The translations under genes were made by a program, and so were the position numbers. 64,000 bases of DNA. It comes from Agarivorans aestuarii. GTDB taxonomy: Bacteria > Pseudomonadota > Gammaproteobacteria > Enterobacterales > Celerinatantimonadaceae. The DNA is taken from the NCBI RefSeq assembly GCF_019670125.1, contig NZ_AP023033.1, forward strand, positions 3,869,501-3,933,500, read 5' to 3'. The notes beneath the pieces were generated by a model. That model saw only the letters and a list, made by a program, of their open reading frames with translations. It had not been told where the DNA came from and did no database searches. Position 1 is the first letter of the stretch; each line of letters starts with the position of its first letter. Below, piece after piece: positions 35,830-45,135 of this stretch.

Positions 35830-38229
35830 TTAATTAAATAAACTTTGTAGCCACGTTTTGGCCTTTGTTGCACTTTGTTGCACACAGCCTTCAGCTAATT
35901 CAGCTTGGCTGCTAGGTGCAGGCAGTAAGCTTGTTTCACCACAGCCGGCAGAAGTTGGATGCCCATTCGCTTTGGCAAAATGTACCCAGCTAAGGTTATC
36001 GGGTTGCATGGCTCGTAGCGGCTGTGGATACGAGGTTTTGAGATATGCCGCATACACTGGTAATGCCGCTGAAGAACCGGTAACTGCTGCGGGCTTATTG
36101 TCGTCTCGCCCAACCCAAACCGTAACAATCTCTCGCTGGTCTATGCCCACATACCAACTGTCGCGCAAATCGTTAGTGGTGCCCGTTTTGCCCGCCAAAT
36201 CAACCTTAGGAATGCGCCACTTGAGCGAGCGCGCAGTGCCACTGCGAGTCACTTGGCTCATGCCATACAGCGTGAGGAAGTTGGCCATTTCAGACCAGCG
36301 GCGCTCTGCGTCATTATCAGCTTTATACAATATATTGCCTTGGCCGTCGTTCACTTGGTGCACGGCATAAAGTGGGCGATACTCACCGTCCCCACCTAGG
36401 GTTTGATAAAGCTGTGCCATTTGAAATGGCGACAGGCTTAAGCTTCCCAAAAGTATCGACGGATAAGGGCGAGTATTCTCCTCCAAGCCAGCCAACTTTA
36501 AGGTATCAACGACTGAATCGACCCCCACTTCAAGGCCTAAGCGCACCGTGGGTACGTTAAGTGACTCAGCCAAGGCACGCACTAACATCACAGGCTCACT
36601 AAAGCTCTTATCGTAGTTGTTAGGCTGCCAATTGGTGCCATCATCTAAAGGCACCGCCAAGGGGCTGTTTTCTAACAATTCACCTAACTGATGCCCTTGC
36701 TCTATTGCGGTAAGATAAACAAAGGGTTTAACTAAGGAGCCAATTTGGCGGCGCGCATCTAATGCCCGGTTAAACCCTTGGTTATTCTTTTCTCTGCCAC
36801 CAATTAGCGCGCGAATCGCGCCAGTATGGCGTTCACTAATCACCATGGCAGTTTGCAATTGCTTTTTCGCCCCCTTGTCTAACTGCTCTAAAACATTTTG
36901 CGCAGCGCTTTGAGCATGACGTTGTGATAGCGGATCCAGCGTAGTAAATACCTTCACACCGTTGTAATTACGCCAGTTGTTAGCATGCTGCTGCAGCTCT
37001 CGGCGAACCAGCGATACAAAGCCTGGCGTTTTCTGATAGCCCATGCTGCCACGCTTACTCAAACCTAATGGTTTTTTCACAGCCAGCTGATAACGCTCGG
37101 CCGACAACTCACCTTCTTCGGCTAATATGCGTAAAACCAAGTCTCGACGATTTATCGCGCGCTGTTCATGGCGCCATGGATCGTAATATGAAGGGCCTTT
37201 AATAATGGCCACTAACAAAGCCACTTGCTCCACCGATAAATCATTCACTGGGCGACCAAAATAGAAATAACTGGCGAGGCCAATACCATGCACCGCATTA
37301 CTACCATTTTGCCCAAGATACACTTCGTTAAAATAGCTCTCTAAAATCTCATCTTTGCTGTAGCGAAAATCGATGAGTAGCGCCATGTAGGCTTCTTGCA
37401 ACTTACGCCATAAGGTACGTTCGCGCGTTAAAAAGAAGTTTTTAGCCAACTGTTGTGTAATCGTGCTACCGCCTTGTACCGTGCGTCCGGCACGCAAATT
37501 CACCACTAAGGCGCGAGCAATCGCCATGGGTGACACTCCGTCATGCTCATAAAACTGGCGATCTTCGGTAAGTATCAAGGCCTGCTTTAAGCTTGCTGGA
37601 ATATCATTTAAAGGCACAAATAGCCGGTCTTCTTGCTCTGTCACATTCAGGCGTTCAAGCAATACTGGGTCAAGTCGGGTTTGAGCAATCTCTTCGCCAG
37701 TATCACGGTGCTGAATTTTAGCCAAACGTGAAGGGCTAAAAGTGAGTAGCATCGGCAACTCGGGCTCTACACCATCGGCAAACTCAAATTGGCGACGTAC
37801 TACCTCAATTTTGGTTTCCGATACCGCATATTCACCACCACGTTTAGCGCGTTTTACTTTGCGATAATTTAGTAGCGCCAACTCATCTTGCAGCTCTTTT
37901 CTGCTTAGGCGTAAACCAGGATAGAGCTGTAGCTCTCGGCCATACACCGCTGCCGGCAGTTGCCACTTATCGCCAGTAAAACGCTGCTGAATTTTGCTGT
38001 CTAGTACCACACCCCAAGCAACCATAATGACAATGCCAACTACTGCTAGCTTCCAACTAATGCCCCACAAGCGTTTTCCCCATGAAGGCTTAGCATTTTT
38101 TTTAGCGCTTGAGCGCGATTTAGAGGTCTTTTTAGCTGGAGTACGTTTACTTTTGCTAGCCGGCTTCTTTGCCGAGGCTTTTTTGGGGCTTGGCTTTTTG
38201 GCCGAGCTATCGGGCTTCTTGGGACTCAT
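35830..38229 (-). CDS. mrcB: Bifunctional penicillin-binding protein 1b
   Basis: 799 residues. A Lys/Ser/Ala/Pro-rich cytoplasmic tail (1-50) is followed by one membrane helix (about 58-77), the UB2H domain that meets LpoB (about 90-175), the GT51 glycosyltransferase (TEDRQFYEHDGVSP with the catalytic Glu, then GGSTITQQLAKN) and the transpeptidase, with Ser in GSLVKPF and KTGTTNDLRDSW. It polymerises and crosslinks peptidoglycan. A C-terminal GCGETS...GCV tail is present. Promoter would lie in 38230-38543. Confidence 0.95.
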   Translation of the reverse strand: MSPKKPDSSAKKPSPKKASAKKPASKSKRTPAKKTSKSRSSAKKNAKPSWGKRLWGISWKLAVVGIVIMVAWGVVLDSKIQQRFTGDKWQLPAAVYGRELQLYPGLRLSRKELQDELALLNYRKVKRAKRGGEYAVSETKIEVVRRQFEFADGVEPELPMLLTFSPSRLAKIQHRDTGEEIAQTRLDPVLLERLNVTEQEDRLFVPLNDIPASLKQALILTEDRQFYEHDGVSPMAIARALVVNLRAGRTVQGGSTITQQLAKNFFLTRERTLWRKLQEAYMALLIDFRYSKDEILESYFNEVYLGQNGSNAVHGIGLASYFYFGRPVNDLSVEQVALLVAIIKGPSYYDPWRHEQRAINRRDLVLRILAEEGELSAERYQLAVKKPLGLSKRGSMGYQKTPGFVSLVRRELQQHANNWRNYNGVKVFTTLDPLSQRHAQSAAQNVLEQLDKGAKKQLQTAMVISERHTGAIRALIGGREKNNQGFNRALDARRQIGSLVKPFVYLTAIEQGHQLGELLENSPLAVPLDDGTNWQPNNYDKSFSEPVMLVRALAESLNVPTVRLGLEVGVDSVVDTLKLAGLEENTRPYPSILLGSLSLSPFQMAQLYQTLGGDGEYRPLYAVHQVNDGQGNILYKADNDAERRWSEMANFLTLYGMSQVTRSGTARSLKWRIPKVDLAGKTGTTNDLRDSWYVGIDQREIVTVWVGRDDNKPAAVTGSSAALPVYAAYLKTSYPQPLRAMQPDNLSWVHFAKANGHPTSAGCGETSLLPAPSSQAELAEGCVQQSATKAKTWLQSLFN

Positions 38230-38543
38230 ACTGCCTTACTGCTTAATCAAACCTTAGGGAATGGCCTGCAATAGATAATGCGAGAAAAAGGCAGGCCAAA
38301 AGTGCTGTTAGGATACTCCCACTAGCCCAATTTTTTAAGCACAAATATAAGCATGCTACGCAGATACTTGTTTCTGGATAAACAAAAGCGAAGCTATTAA
38401 TTAAACGCGCCTCATAAGGCTGTTTAAACAACTCGCTGTTACACAACAAAAATCAGCTCTAAGACTAAAGCTGTGATTATTTTTCTTTAAATCAGCTCGC
38501 TGTTAACATAGGCAAACTTTGGGTTGTAAAAGTTAAACGACGA
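38230..38543. other. Intergenic region between divergent mrcB and iclR-type gene
   Basis: 314 nt. It must hold both promoters, but no repeat, operator palindrome or hairpin stands out. The AT-rich palindrome found in front of the GH2 and symporter genes is absent here. Confidence 0.5.
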
Positions 38544-39323
38544 ATGGATAAGAAATCGCCTGCTACTAACAAATACGCTGTGCCTGCGCTAGATAAAGGC
38601 TTAGATATTTTGGAATACATGGTTAGCCAAGAATTGCCAAAATCTCAAACCGAGATAGCCACAGCACTTGCTAGAGGCGCCAACGAAATCTATCGCGTAT
38701 TGGTTGGTTTAGAAGCAAGAGGCTACTTAATTAGAGATGAAGTATCAGGTAAATATCGCGCCTCGTTAAAAATTTACAACCTGTCTCGCCGCATTTCTCC
38801 AATTGATAAAATGCGCCAGTGCGCCCTGCCGCACATGGAAGACTTGGCTTTTTCATCTGGTCACTCTTGCCACCTAAGCATGTTGTATCAAAGCCAAGCC
38901 ATGGTGATAGTGCATGCTCAAAGCCACGATCCAGTGTCGATTAATATTGCCGAAGGTTCACTTTTTCCTACCAGCGCCACCGCCTCTGGACGTGTATTGC
39001 TGGCGAACAGTAAGCCCGATGTACAAGCAATGATTTTGGAGCGCGACCAGCACTACCAACAAATGAAAGCCGCGCAACGCAAACTGTTCATTCAGCAACT
39101 CGCTTTAATCAAGCAAAATGGAACCTACTCTGCTGCCAATGAGCTCACAAAAGGGGTATATGAATCTGCAGTATTGGTGGGAGAGCCAGAAGGCTTAGTG
39201 ATCGCCTCTTTAGCCATTACGACGCTCAACTCAACTGCTACAGATGAGCACTCGGCAAGCTCAGAGCTAATAAGCAAAGCCCAAGCGACTGCCAAGCAGA
39301 TTACTCAGCAATTGGGTTGTTAG
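38544..39323 (+). CDS. IclR family transcriptional regulator
   Basis: 259 residues. N-terminal winged helix (about 13-75: ALDKGLDILEYM...TEIATALARGANEIYRVLVGLEARGYL) and the C-terminal IclR effector domain (about 80-255) with SATASGRVLLA. IclR proteins usually control catabolic genes for sugars or aromatic acids and bind small metabolites. It converges on the GH2 gene and is the only regulator in the GH2-symporter locus, so it is the natural candidate to bind the shared palindromes there. Confidence 0.92.
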   Translation: MDKKSPATNKYAVPALDKGLDILEYMVSQELPKSQTEIATALARGANEIYRVLVGLEARGYLIRDEVSGKYRASLKIYNLSRRISPIDKMRQCALPHMEDLAFSSGHSCHLSMLYQSQAMVIVHAQSHDPVSINIAEGSLFPTSATASGRVLLANSKPDVQAMILERDQHYQQMKAAQRKLFIQQLALIKQNGTYSAANELTKGVYESAVLVGEPEGLVIASLAITTLNSTATDEHSASSELISKAQATAKQITQQLGC

Positions 39324-39334
39324 TCGCTCGCTAA

Positions 39335-39366
39335 AACCACAGCGATGAAGGCTCACCGCTGTGGTT
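39335..39366. terminator. Bidirectional hairpin between iclR-type gene and GH2
   Basis: AACCACAGCG (39335-39344) pairs with CGCTGTGGTT (39357-39366). It lies between the two converging genes; U tracts are short. Confidence 0.55.
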
Positions 39367-39437
39367 GTAACTTAGGCCTAAAAAGCCACATCTCTCTCAC
39401 TAAGAACAGCTAATTTAAGCCCATGCCATATGCAAGC

Positions 39438-41801
39438 TTATTTAAACTCCCACATATCTGGCCAGTAACGGTAAACACTGTGGCCATATTTATCTAGGCG
39501 CGCTTGTGCCTCGGCTAAATAGGCCAAACTTTGCTGTTTGGCGGTAAGCTGGTCACCCACTAACAAGCGGTAAGCATTGCTTGCTAAACTTTCTCCCTGT
39601 TGATTTTTTAGCGCCAATCTCACTTCAAATTCGCCGCTTGCATCGTTCGGTAAGCGCCATTCCAGCTCAGAAAATTTAGCCGAGCTGTCAGCCAGCACAT
39701 CCAAGTTAATACAGTTGCTGGCACAAACCTGCCCTTGATAGACAACTTGCCACTCATAACTTAACTGCTGGTAGGCATGTTGGTAGTCATTCACTACCCA
39801 CAAGCTGGCCGAAAATACTTCACCCGCTTGCCATCGGCGCTTTTCAAACTGCAAACTTGGTAGCAACGGTTGGTAGGTTCGTTTTAGATAATCAAAACTA
39901 ATTTTCTTTTCACCATAAAAATCGACCACGCCCCACTTAATATCTGGTACATGGGTAATAAAGTGACAAATTGCTACCCCGCTCATTTTGGGCTTACGGC
40001 GGCGATAGGTTTCTAGCGCAAATTGAATCACTGTACCTTGGGCAATTTGAGTGGCTTCTACAAACTCTTCCAAAGAGCCCATTTTGTAGTCATTAAACAC
40101 TTCAAAATTTAGATTTTTAAGGATATCTATATCTGCCCAATGGTAAGCCCAGCTAGGGCCCATCGGCCACAGTTCATCTTCAGGAATAAACTTTTTAAGG
40201 CTTGGTATAGACGGCGCAGAAGCAGCCGTTAGCTCTGGAATAATCGCGCAATCTAAGGCCGGGTAATACTCCTCCATAAACTCTGCCCCACCTTGATAGT
40301 AGTGTTCGTTAGCATGGATAGATTCATTCGGCTTAAAGCCCATATTCACTGCTGACTCTGAGCTAAGTGGTGATGCCAAACCATAAGGAACGTTAGTTTG
40401 GTCTGCTACCGCTTCGCCAATACGCTCCATTAAAGCTTTATTACCACTTTCTTCGTGAGCCCCTGAGAAAAAGACCTCTTCTCCGCCCATCCAAAAGATT
40501 TGCGACGGATGATTACGGCGCTGCTTAACCGTTTCGATGCACTCGTGTAATACCCCACTAATAAACTCAGGATCTTTAGGATAAGCCTGAGTCGCCAAAG
40601 TAAAGTTAGTCCAAACGGTGATACCAAGTTCATCACAAATGCGGTAAAAATCCGGTACTTCTGGTGGGTGCCAACCAAAGATACGCAAGTTGTTGATGTT
40701 GGCCTGCTTAACCATGGCTAAGCGGTCTTCATATTTGCTTAGGCTATTTTGACCATATAGAAACGAAGGTTGGCCTCCCCAACAAGCCGAACGTAAGAAA
40801 TGCTTTTTACCGTTGATAACAAAGGTCCATGGAAACTCGGCCTGCTCGCGCGAATAGCCCGGATTAAACGCCATGCTAACCTCACGTAAGCCGATGACTT
40901 CTGCGCAGCTGTCGACGGGCGTATCGTCAATTTTGACTTCCACCTGCAAATTATAAAGGTGTTGCTGTCCCATATCCCAAGGCCACCATAACTTGGCATC
41001 TTCAACTTTGATGGTGTGGCTACAAGTGTTTATACCGGGAGCCAACTGATGAACAGACTGTTGGTATATTGTTTCGGTTTGACAATTTTTGCCCGACAAC
41101 TGTGAAAGCAAAGTAACTTGCTTAGGCTCCGAGCTGTAATTAGTAACTTCGTAGCTGGCATTAACAAGCGCAGTGTTGCTATTCTCAAGTCGAACATCAC
41201 TACGGATGCTTGATATTTTAAGCTGTTCAGATGCTACCACTCGCACCGGGCGCCAAATGCCAAATGGCACTAATCCAGAGAAATAGTCGCCCGAAAAGTT
41301 AACCTTTTTACCGCCACAATTTCGGTAATTTTTAGGTGGAGGATCAAGCTTAATCATCAGCATATTGGCACCACCACGCCAATCTTCAAAGCTAACCACA
41401 TCACTTACGTCAAACTCAAAGGCAGAAAACATGCCTTCGTGGCGCCCAAGGTGCGTGCCGTTTAGCCACACATCACAGCTGTAATCTACACCCTCAAACT
41501 GCAGTACAATCTTTTTACCTTGCATCGATTCAGTAACCGCAAAACGATGGCAGTACCACCACTCATACTCGGCCACCCATTTAGCCCGATGCATATTGCG
41601 GCCAAAATACGGATCGGCAATTTCATTAGCACGCCAAAGATCGGTATAAACATCGCCAGGAACGGTCGCAAAATTCCAGCTAAAGTGCGTACCTTGATAC
41701 TCAGCAGGTAACAAATGTAAGCCTTCTTTTATACCTTGACCGGGCCGCATTCGCTCCATCTGCCAACGGCAGCCGCTCAATTCAATCACTTCTCTAGTCA
41801 T
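39438..41801 (-). CDS. Glycoside hydrolase family 2, beta-mannosidase-like, cytoplasmic
   Basis: 787 residues from ATG 41801 with GAGGG upstream (TTG 41819 is possible). No signal peptide. Order: GH2 sugar-binding domain (about 40-195, LQFEGVDYSCDVWLNGTHLG and GIWRPVRV), immunoglobulin-like domain, TIM barrel (about 320-640). The acid/base is Glu442 in WMGGEE, aligning with the GNNE of beta-mannosidases; the nucleophile is Glu523 in IIPELTAASAPSIPSL, aligning with SEFGxQSxPS. It should split short beta-linked sugars brought in by the LacY-like symporter next door. Mannoside versus galactoside or glucosaminide cannot be decided. Confidence 0.88.
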   Translation of the reverse strand: MTREVIELSGCRWQMERMRPGQGIKEGLHLLPAEYQGTHFSWNFATVPGDVYTDLWRANEIADPYFGRNMHRAKWVAEYEWWYCHRFAVTESMQGKKIVLQFEGVDYSCDVWLNGTHLGRHEGMFSAFEFDVSDVVSFEDWRGGANMLMIKLDPPPKNYRNCGGKKVNFSGDYFSGLVPFGIWRPVRVVASEQLKISSIRSDVRLENSNTALVNASYEVTNYSSEPKQVTLLSQLSGKNCQTETIYQQSVHQLAPGINTCSHTIKVEDAKLWWPWDMGQQHLYNLQVEVKIDDTPVDSCAEVIGLREVSMAFNPGYSREQAEFPWTFVINGKKHFLRSACWGGQPSFLYGQNSLSKYEDRLAMVKQANINNLRIFGWHPPEVPDFYRICDELGITVWTNFTLATQAYPKDPEFISGVLHECIETVKQRRNHPSQIFWMGGEEVFFSGAHEESGNKALMERIGEAVADQTNVPYGLASPLSSESAVNMGFKPNESIHANEHYYQGGAEFMEEYYPALDCAIIPELTAASAPSIPSLKKFIPEDELWPMGPSWAYHWADIDILKNLNFEVFNDYKMGSLEEFVEATQIAQGTVIQFALETYRRRKPKMSGVAICHFITHVPDIKWGVVDFYGEKKISFDYLKRTYQPLLPSLQFEKRRWQAGEVFSASLWVVNDYQHAYQQLSYEWQVVYQGQVCASNCINLDVLADSSAKFSELEWRLPNDASGEFEVRLALKNQQGESLASNAYRLLVGDQLTAKQQSLAYLAEAQARLDKYGHSVYRYWPDMWEFK

Positions 41802-41824
41802 TTCGCCCTCAAGCTTCAAATAGA

Positions 41825-41854
41825 AATAATATATTTATATATAAATATATTATT
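41825..41854. promoter_or_regulatory. Perfect 30-bp AT palindrome upstream of GH2
   Basis: Every base from 41825 to 41854 pairs with its mirror; the half-site is AATAATATATTTATA. It contains the 16-mer TATTTATATATAAATA, repeated before the symporter unit at 43474-43489. It lies about 25 nt upstream of the GH2 start. Probable operator. Confidence 0.65.
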
Positions 41855-42053
41855 CACCAAGCAATAAGATCAATTGAAAAAAGCGCCAAATATGATCCTG
41901 CTCTAAATAAATAGCGGGTCTTAAGCAAACGTATAAGCCTCTTCAAAGGCTTGGCTTCAAGTGAAAATTAAAGGGGAGTGCGCCAGCTAGCAGCTACAAA
42001 AAAAGGGCTCAGCAAAAGCTGGCCCCAAACAAGGAGAACAAAAACAGATAGAT

Positions 42054-43316
42054 TTAATTAGCTATAGCGCTATTGGCTGCGGGCGCTTGTGACTTTGTGC
42101 TAAGCGTAAACATGGCTAACACCGTGGCAGCGGCGGCAAACAAACCAAAATAGATATAACTCCAAGGGAAGCCATATTGGTCGTACATGCTGCCCATAAC
42201 CGGTGACGCAATGGCGGTCATTACATTGTTAACTACTTGAAAACCAAACATATAAGTAAAGGAGTTAACTTTTCTGTCGAACTGTTCGGCGGTGTACGCA
42301 AATACCGAAATAATGAGCATTGGATTCACAATACCAAATAGCAATTTAGCCACCAGCGCTAAGTAAAAATTCTTCTCGCCTAAGCCAGCGTAACCAATCA
42401 TTAATAACACCGCAGAAATGCCCGCAGCAGTTAATACTAAACTGCCTTTTGCCCCCACCTTTTTAATGATCAATGGCACCGCCATACTGAAGAAAAACAA
42501 AAAGATCGCGGTTATGCCATCCATGCTAGAACTAAATGAAATGCCTTCTTCTTGGGTGGGAAAGAAGCTTATAAAGTAACGAGTAAACTGGGTCATCGAC
42601 GTCCAAAACACCACTGAGATGGTGCCTGCATAGGTCATAAAGGCCCACATTTTTGGCTGCTTAAGTAAAGCAATCACATCGGCTTTCTGGATCTTCTCTT
42701 GGGAAATAACCTCATTATCTAAGCCGTCTAAGTGGCGCACTTTAAGCAGCAAGGTACACAACAGCATGAGTACTGCAGAAACGCTGCACGCGTGGAAAAT
42801 AAGATCTGGATTAATGTTATACAAAAAGCCAGCTAACACTGCCGACACGCCCCAAGCTGCAATGCCAAAACCATTCACAATACCAAAGTCACTGGCGTGG
42901 CAGCGAGCAAAGCGGTCACTGTAAGAAGCAATCACACCACTTCCTGCCTGAAACAGCATTCCCAAATACACAGAGCCAACCACAATACCAAGTGCAAAGG
43001 TTGCGCTGTTTGCCAACAAAGGACCATAGACATAAATATAGAACGGCCCAATGGCTAAACTCAGTACTGCAATAAAATAAATTAGGTGCTTTTTAAGCCC
43101 TAACTTATCCAATATGTAACCAAAGGCAGGTTTAAACAATACGGCTATGCCGGTTTGCAAACCAAACAACACTCCTATCTGCGAGCCATCAATACCCACG
43201 CGATCATTTAGCCAAACTGAAAACAACGATCCGGAGCTTAAAGACCAGAAAAAGTTATAGAAGAAATACATTAGGCAGATTTTAGCCATGGCAACGCGGT
43301 TACTATCGGTTTTCAT
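42054..43316 (-). CDS. LacY-like oligosaccharide:H+ symporter (MFS)
   Basis: 420 residues, twelve membrane helices. The N-terminal half aligns well with E. coli LacY: the MYFFYNFFW start, SVWLNDRVGIDGSQIGVLFG, FKPAFGYILDKLGLKKHLIY with the helix 2-3 Asp/Lys motif, and GPLLA...GIVVGSVYLG. It probably imports a disaccharide or short oligosaccharide with protons for the GH2 enzyme. A 34-codon membrane ORF overlaps its start by 4 nt. The GH2 gene is downstream on the same strand, 252 nt away, with its own palindrome. Confidence 0.92.
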   Translation of the reverse strand: MKTDSNRVAMAKICLMYFFYNFFWSLSSGSLFSVWLNDRVGIDGSQIGVLFGLQTGIAVLFKPAFGYILDKLGLKKHLIYFIAVLSLAIGPFYIYVYGPLLANSATFALGIVVGSVYLGMLFQAGSGVIASYSDRFARCHASDFGIVNGFGIAAWGVSAVLAGFLYNINPDLIFHACSVSAVLMLLCTLLLKVRHLDGLDNEVISQEKIQKADVIALLKQPKMWAFMTYAGTISVVFWTSMTQFTRYFISFFPTQEEGISFSSSMDGITAIFLFFFSMAVPLIIKKVGAKGSLVLTAAGISAVLLMIGYAGLGEKNFYLALVAKLLFGIVNPMLIISVFAYTAEQFDRKVNSFTYMFGFQVVNNVMTAIASPVMGSMYDQYGFPWSYIYFGLFAAAATVLAMFTLSTKSQAPAANSAIAN

Positions 43317-43417
43317 CGAAACTCCATTTGCTTAGTCGCAACACAGTAAATACTGAATGCCGCGGTGAAATTGATGAAGTTGATACTGCCAATGATGTAA
43401 ATAATCCAAGCATCCAT
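43313..43417 (-). CDS. 34-residue membrane ORF coupled to the symporter
   Basis: ATG at 43417 preceded by AGGGAAG about 9 nt upstream. The product begins MDAWIIYIIGSINFINFTAA and ends FSIYCVATKQMEFR: a single hydrophobic span with a short charged tail. Its TGA overlaps the symporter ATG (ATGA), so the symporter is translated by coupling. This resembles the small accessory proteins encoded directly upstream of some symporters; it could equally be a leader that sets expression. Too short for the usual gene finders. Confidence 0.6.
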   Translation of the reverse strand: MDAWIIYIIGSINFINFTAAFSIYCVATKQMEFR

Positions 43418-43473
43418 TTACTGCACTTCCCTGCTCTGCAAACCCAACCTCAAGGATTCATTTGTAAATAAAC

Positions 43474-43489
43474 TATTTATATATAAATA
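43474..43489. promoter_or_regulatory. 16-bp palindrome upstream of the symporter unit
   Basis: TATTTATATATAAATA is the same perfect palindrome as the core of the GH2 upstream site. It lies about 57 nt before the 34-codon ORF. Shared operator of the locus, presumably for the IclR-type regulator. Confidence 0.65.
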
Positions 43490-43821
43490 AACAACAGGCA
43501 AACGCTTAATTTATGATCTCTACCCCATCCCATAGGCAATATTGGCTTAATAAGAACTATAAGAGCAATAAAGTGTTCCCAAAGTGATAGTCAATCCTAG
43601 TCAGCGAAGCTTACAAGAGCAGAGTAAAGAGGGTGGCACAAGCGCCAGACAACCTTGCCGCAGAATGCAGAGCTAGAAAAACCACTTCATGAGAAAAGCT
43701 AGGGGATGACCAAGCTAGTTTTGTCTCGGCGTCAGCGAGCTACTGCATAAAATTAATACGCAGTAGGCATTATACGGCGCGCGTTACACAGTGCGTATTT
43801 TTGCTTGGCGATGCGGCGGGT
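43490..43821. other. Gene-free stretch before the patatin gene 3' end
   Basis: No ORF with a ribosome site. The only structure is an inverted repeat AATACGCA (43755-43762) and TGCGTATT (43792-43799) about 25 nt past the patatin stop, with a 29-nt loop; it could be a weak terminator for that gene. Confidence 0.45.
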
Positions 43822-45009
43822 TTATTGAACATGCTGCAAGCTAGGAGGTACATCTTCCCATAAAGATTCAGCTATGGTTTTCTGGTAGCCGTATTGGTAA
43901 AGGCTGGTCATGTACTCTTTGGTAAAAGCTTCATCACTTATTTTAGAAAAGTCATTATCGATATAGGCAAGCCTAAAGCTCATTTGATTGTGTTGAGCAA
44001 AGTGATAAATATGCTCTACATCGCCAATTCCTTGATTGCGGATGATAGTTGAAATGGAACGTAAACCGATATCTGTAAGGTTATTATTGGTGACTTGATA
44101 ATGTGGTTTTAACAAGCCATTGCGAATGACAAAGACATGCTGAGGATTACGTTCAAAGGGTAGGTTGTAGTAAGCCCATTGAGGCACCAAAAACACTTGC
44201 CGAGATACGCCACCGTCTACGTGTAATTCTTCGAAGCGCTGCTGCCCATCGTCAATAACAATGCTTTTTGCTGGAAATGCACCTGGCACAGAACTACTAG
44301 CAATAATGATATTTTGAATCAGTGTGATGGCCTCGTCACTGCCTACTTGAGCAATCTTTCCCACATCCCACAAAGACATTTTTTCGTTATCCAGATTGGT
44401 TGTTCCAATAACTAATAAACGTCCTTTAGCCCGCTGCTCTGCTAACTGCTTAACAATGTCGGCATCAATGTAACTTCTTACTTGATCCTCAAAGCCTGCG
44501 GTATCAAGTACTGCTTCCCCACGCAGTAAGCTCCAAATGCTTTTAACCTGAAACAAACTGCTCATTGGCGTTTCGGTATAATAATTTTTTAGGGTTGAAT
44601 CATAGCCACTGCCCAAATACGCAAAAACCGAGACAATCGCGCCGGTTGATACCCCAGTCACCAAGTCAAACTCCGGCCTATCACCGTTGGCCGTCCAAGC
44701 GTTCAATACACCAGCCGAAAAAGCACCGTTTACTCCACCTCCCGACAACGCCAAGTGGTAAATATCACTTCCCACACCGTTATTTCGCGCTCGGCTGTCG
44801 AGGATACTTTGATACTCTTGCTCAATATTATGCTCAGTAATTTCGGTGCTTTCGCCATCCCAATATCGCAACCCAGCGGTGGCTAATGGATACATTAACT
44901 CAGATTCTTGAGCAGCATTTCTCTCTGGTGAACTGCAGCCAACGGCCATAAACAGCAGTAAAGCTAAGCAAAACCTTGAACGTATTGAAATAAGCGGGAG
45001 CGTAGACAA
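43822..45009 (-). CDS. Patatin-like phospholipase lipoprotein
   Basis: About 395 residues from TTG 45009, chosen because TTGGAG lies 9 nt upstream; TTG 45024 is the longest form. A signal peptide with lipobox (LFMAVGC) makes it a lipoprotein. The patatin fold is complete: oxyanion loop SGGGVNGAF (about 90-98), nucleophile Ser in GVSTGA (about 120) and catalytic Asp in HVDGGVS (about 265). Such enzymes hydrolyse acyl esters of phospholipids. Ends in a tail rich in aromatic residues. Single gene. Confidence 0.88.
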   Translation of the reverse strand: MSTLPLISIRSRFCLALLLFMAVGCSSPERNAAQESELMYPLATAGLRYWDGESTEITEHNIEQEYQSILDSRARNNGVGSDIYHLALSGGGVNGAFSAGVLNAWTANGDRPEFDLVTGVSTGAIVSVFAYLGSGYDSTLKNYYTETPMSSLFQVKSIWSLLRGEAVLDTAGFEDQVRSYIDADIVKQLAEQRAKGRLLVIGTTNLDNEKMSLWDVGKIAQVGSDEAITLIQNIIIASSSVPGAFPAKSIVIDDGQQRFEELHVDGGVSRQVFLVPQWAYYNLPFERNPQHVFVIRNGLLKPHYQVTNNNLTDIGLRSISTIIRNQGIGDVEHIYHFAQHNQMSFRLAYIDNDFSKISDEAFTKEYMTSLYQYGYQKTIAESLWEDVPPSLQHVQ

Positions 45010-45135
45010 AGAAAAGCACTCCAATTGAAGTAAATGAATAGAATAATCGTAACAGAAAGCAAGACAAATAAATTTAGTTATTACTGTAAATAAGAGCTAG
45101 GGCTAACATCCATGCTCAGCCCAAACTGAGCAAAA

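Noticed and set aside
39438..41801. GH2 considered as catalytically inactive because the usual NE and EFG motifs are absent
   Set aside because: Alignment by eye places Glu442 (GGEE) on the acid/base and Glu523 (PELTAASAPS) on the nucleophile, so both catalytic residues are present.
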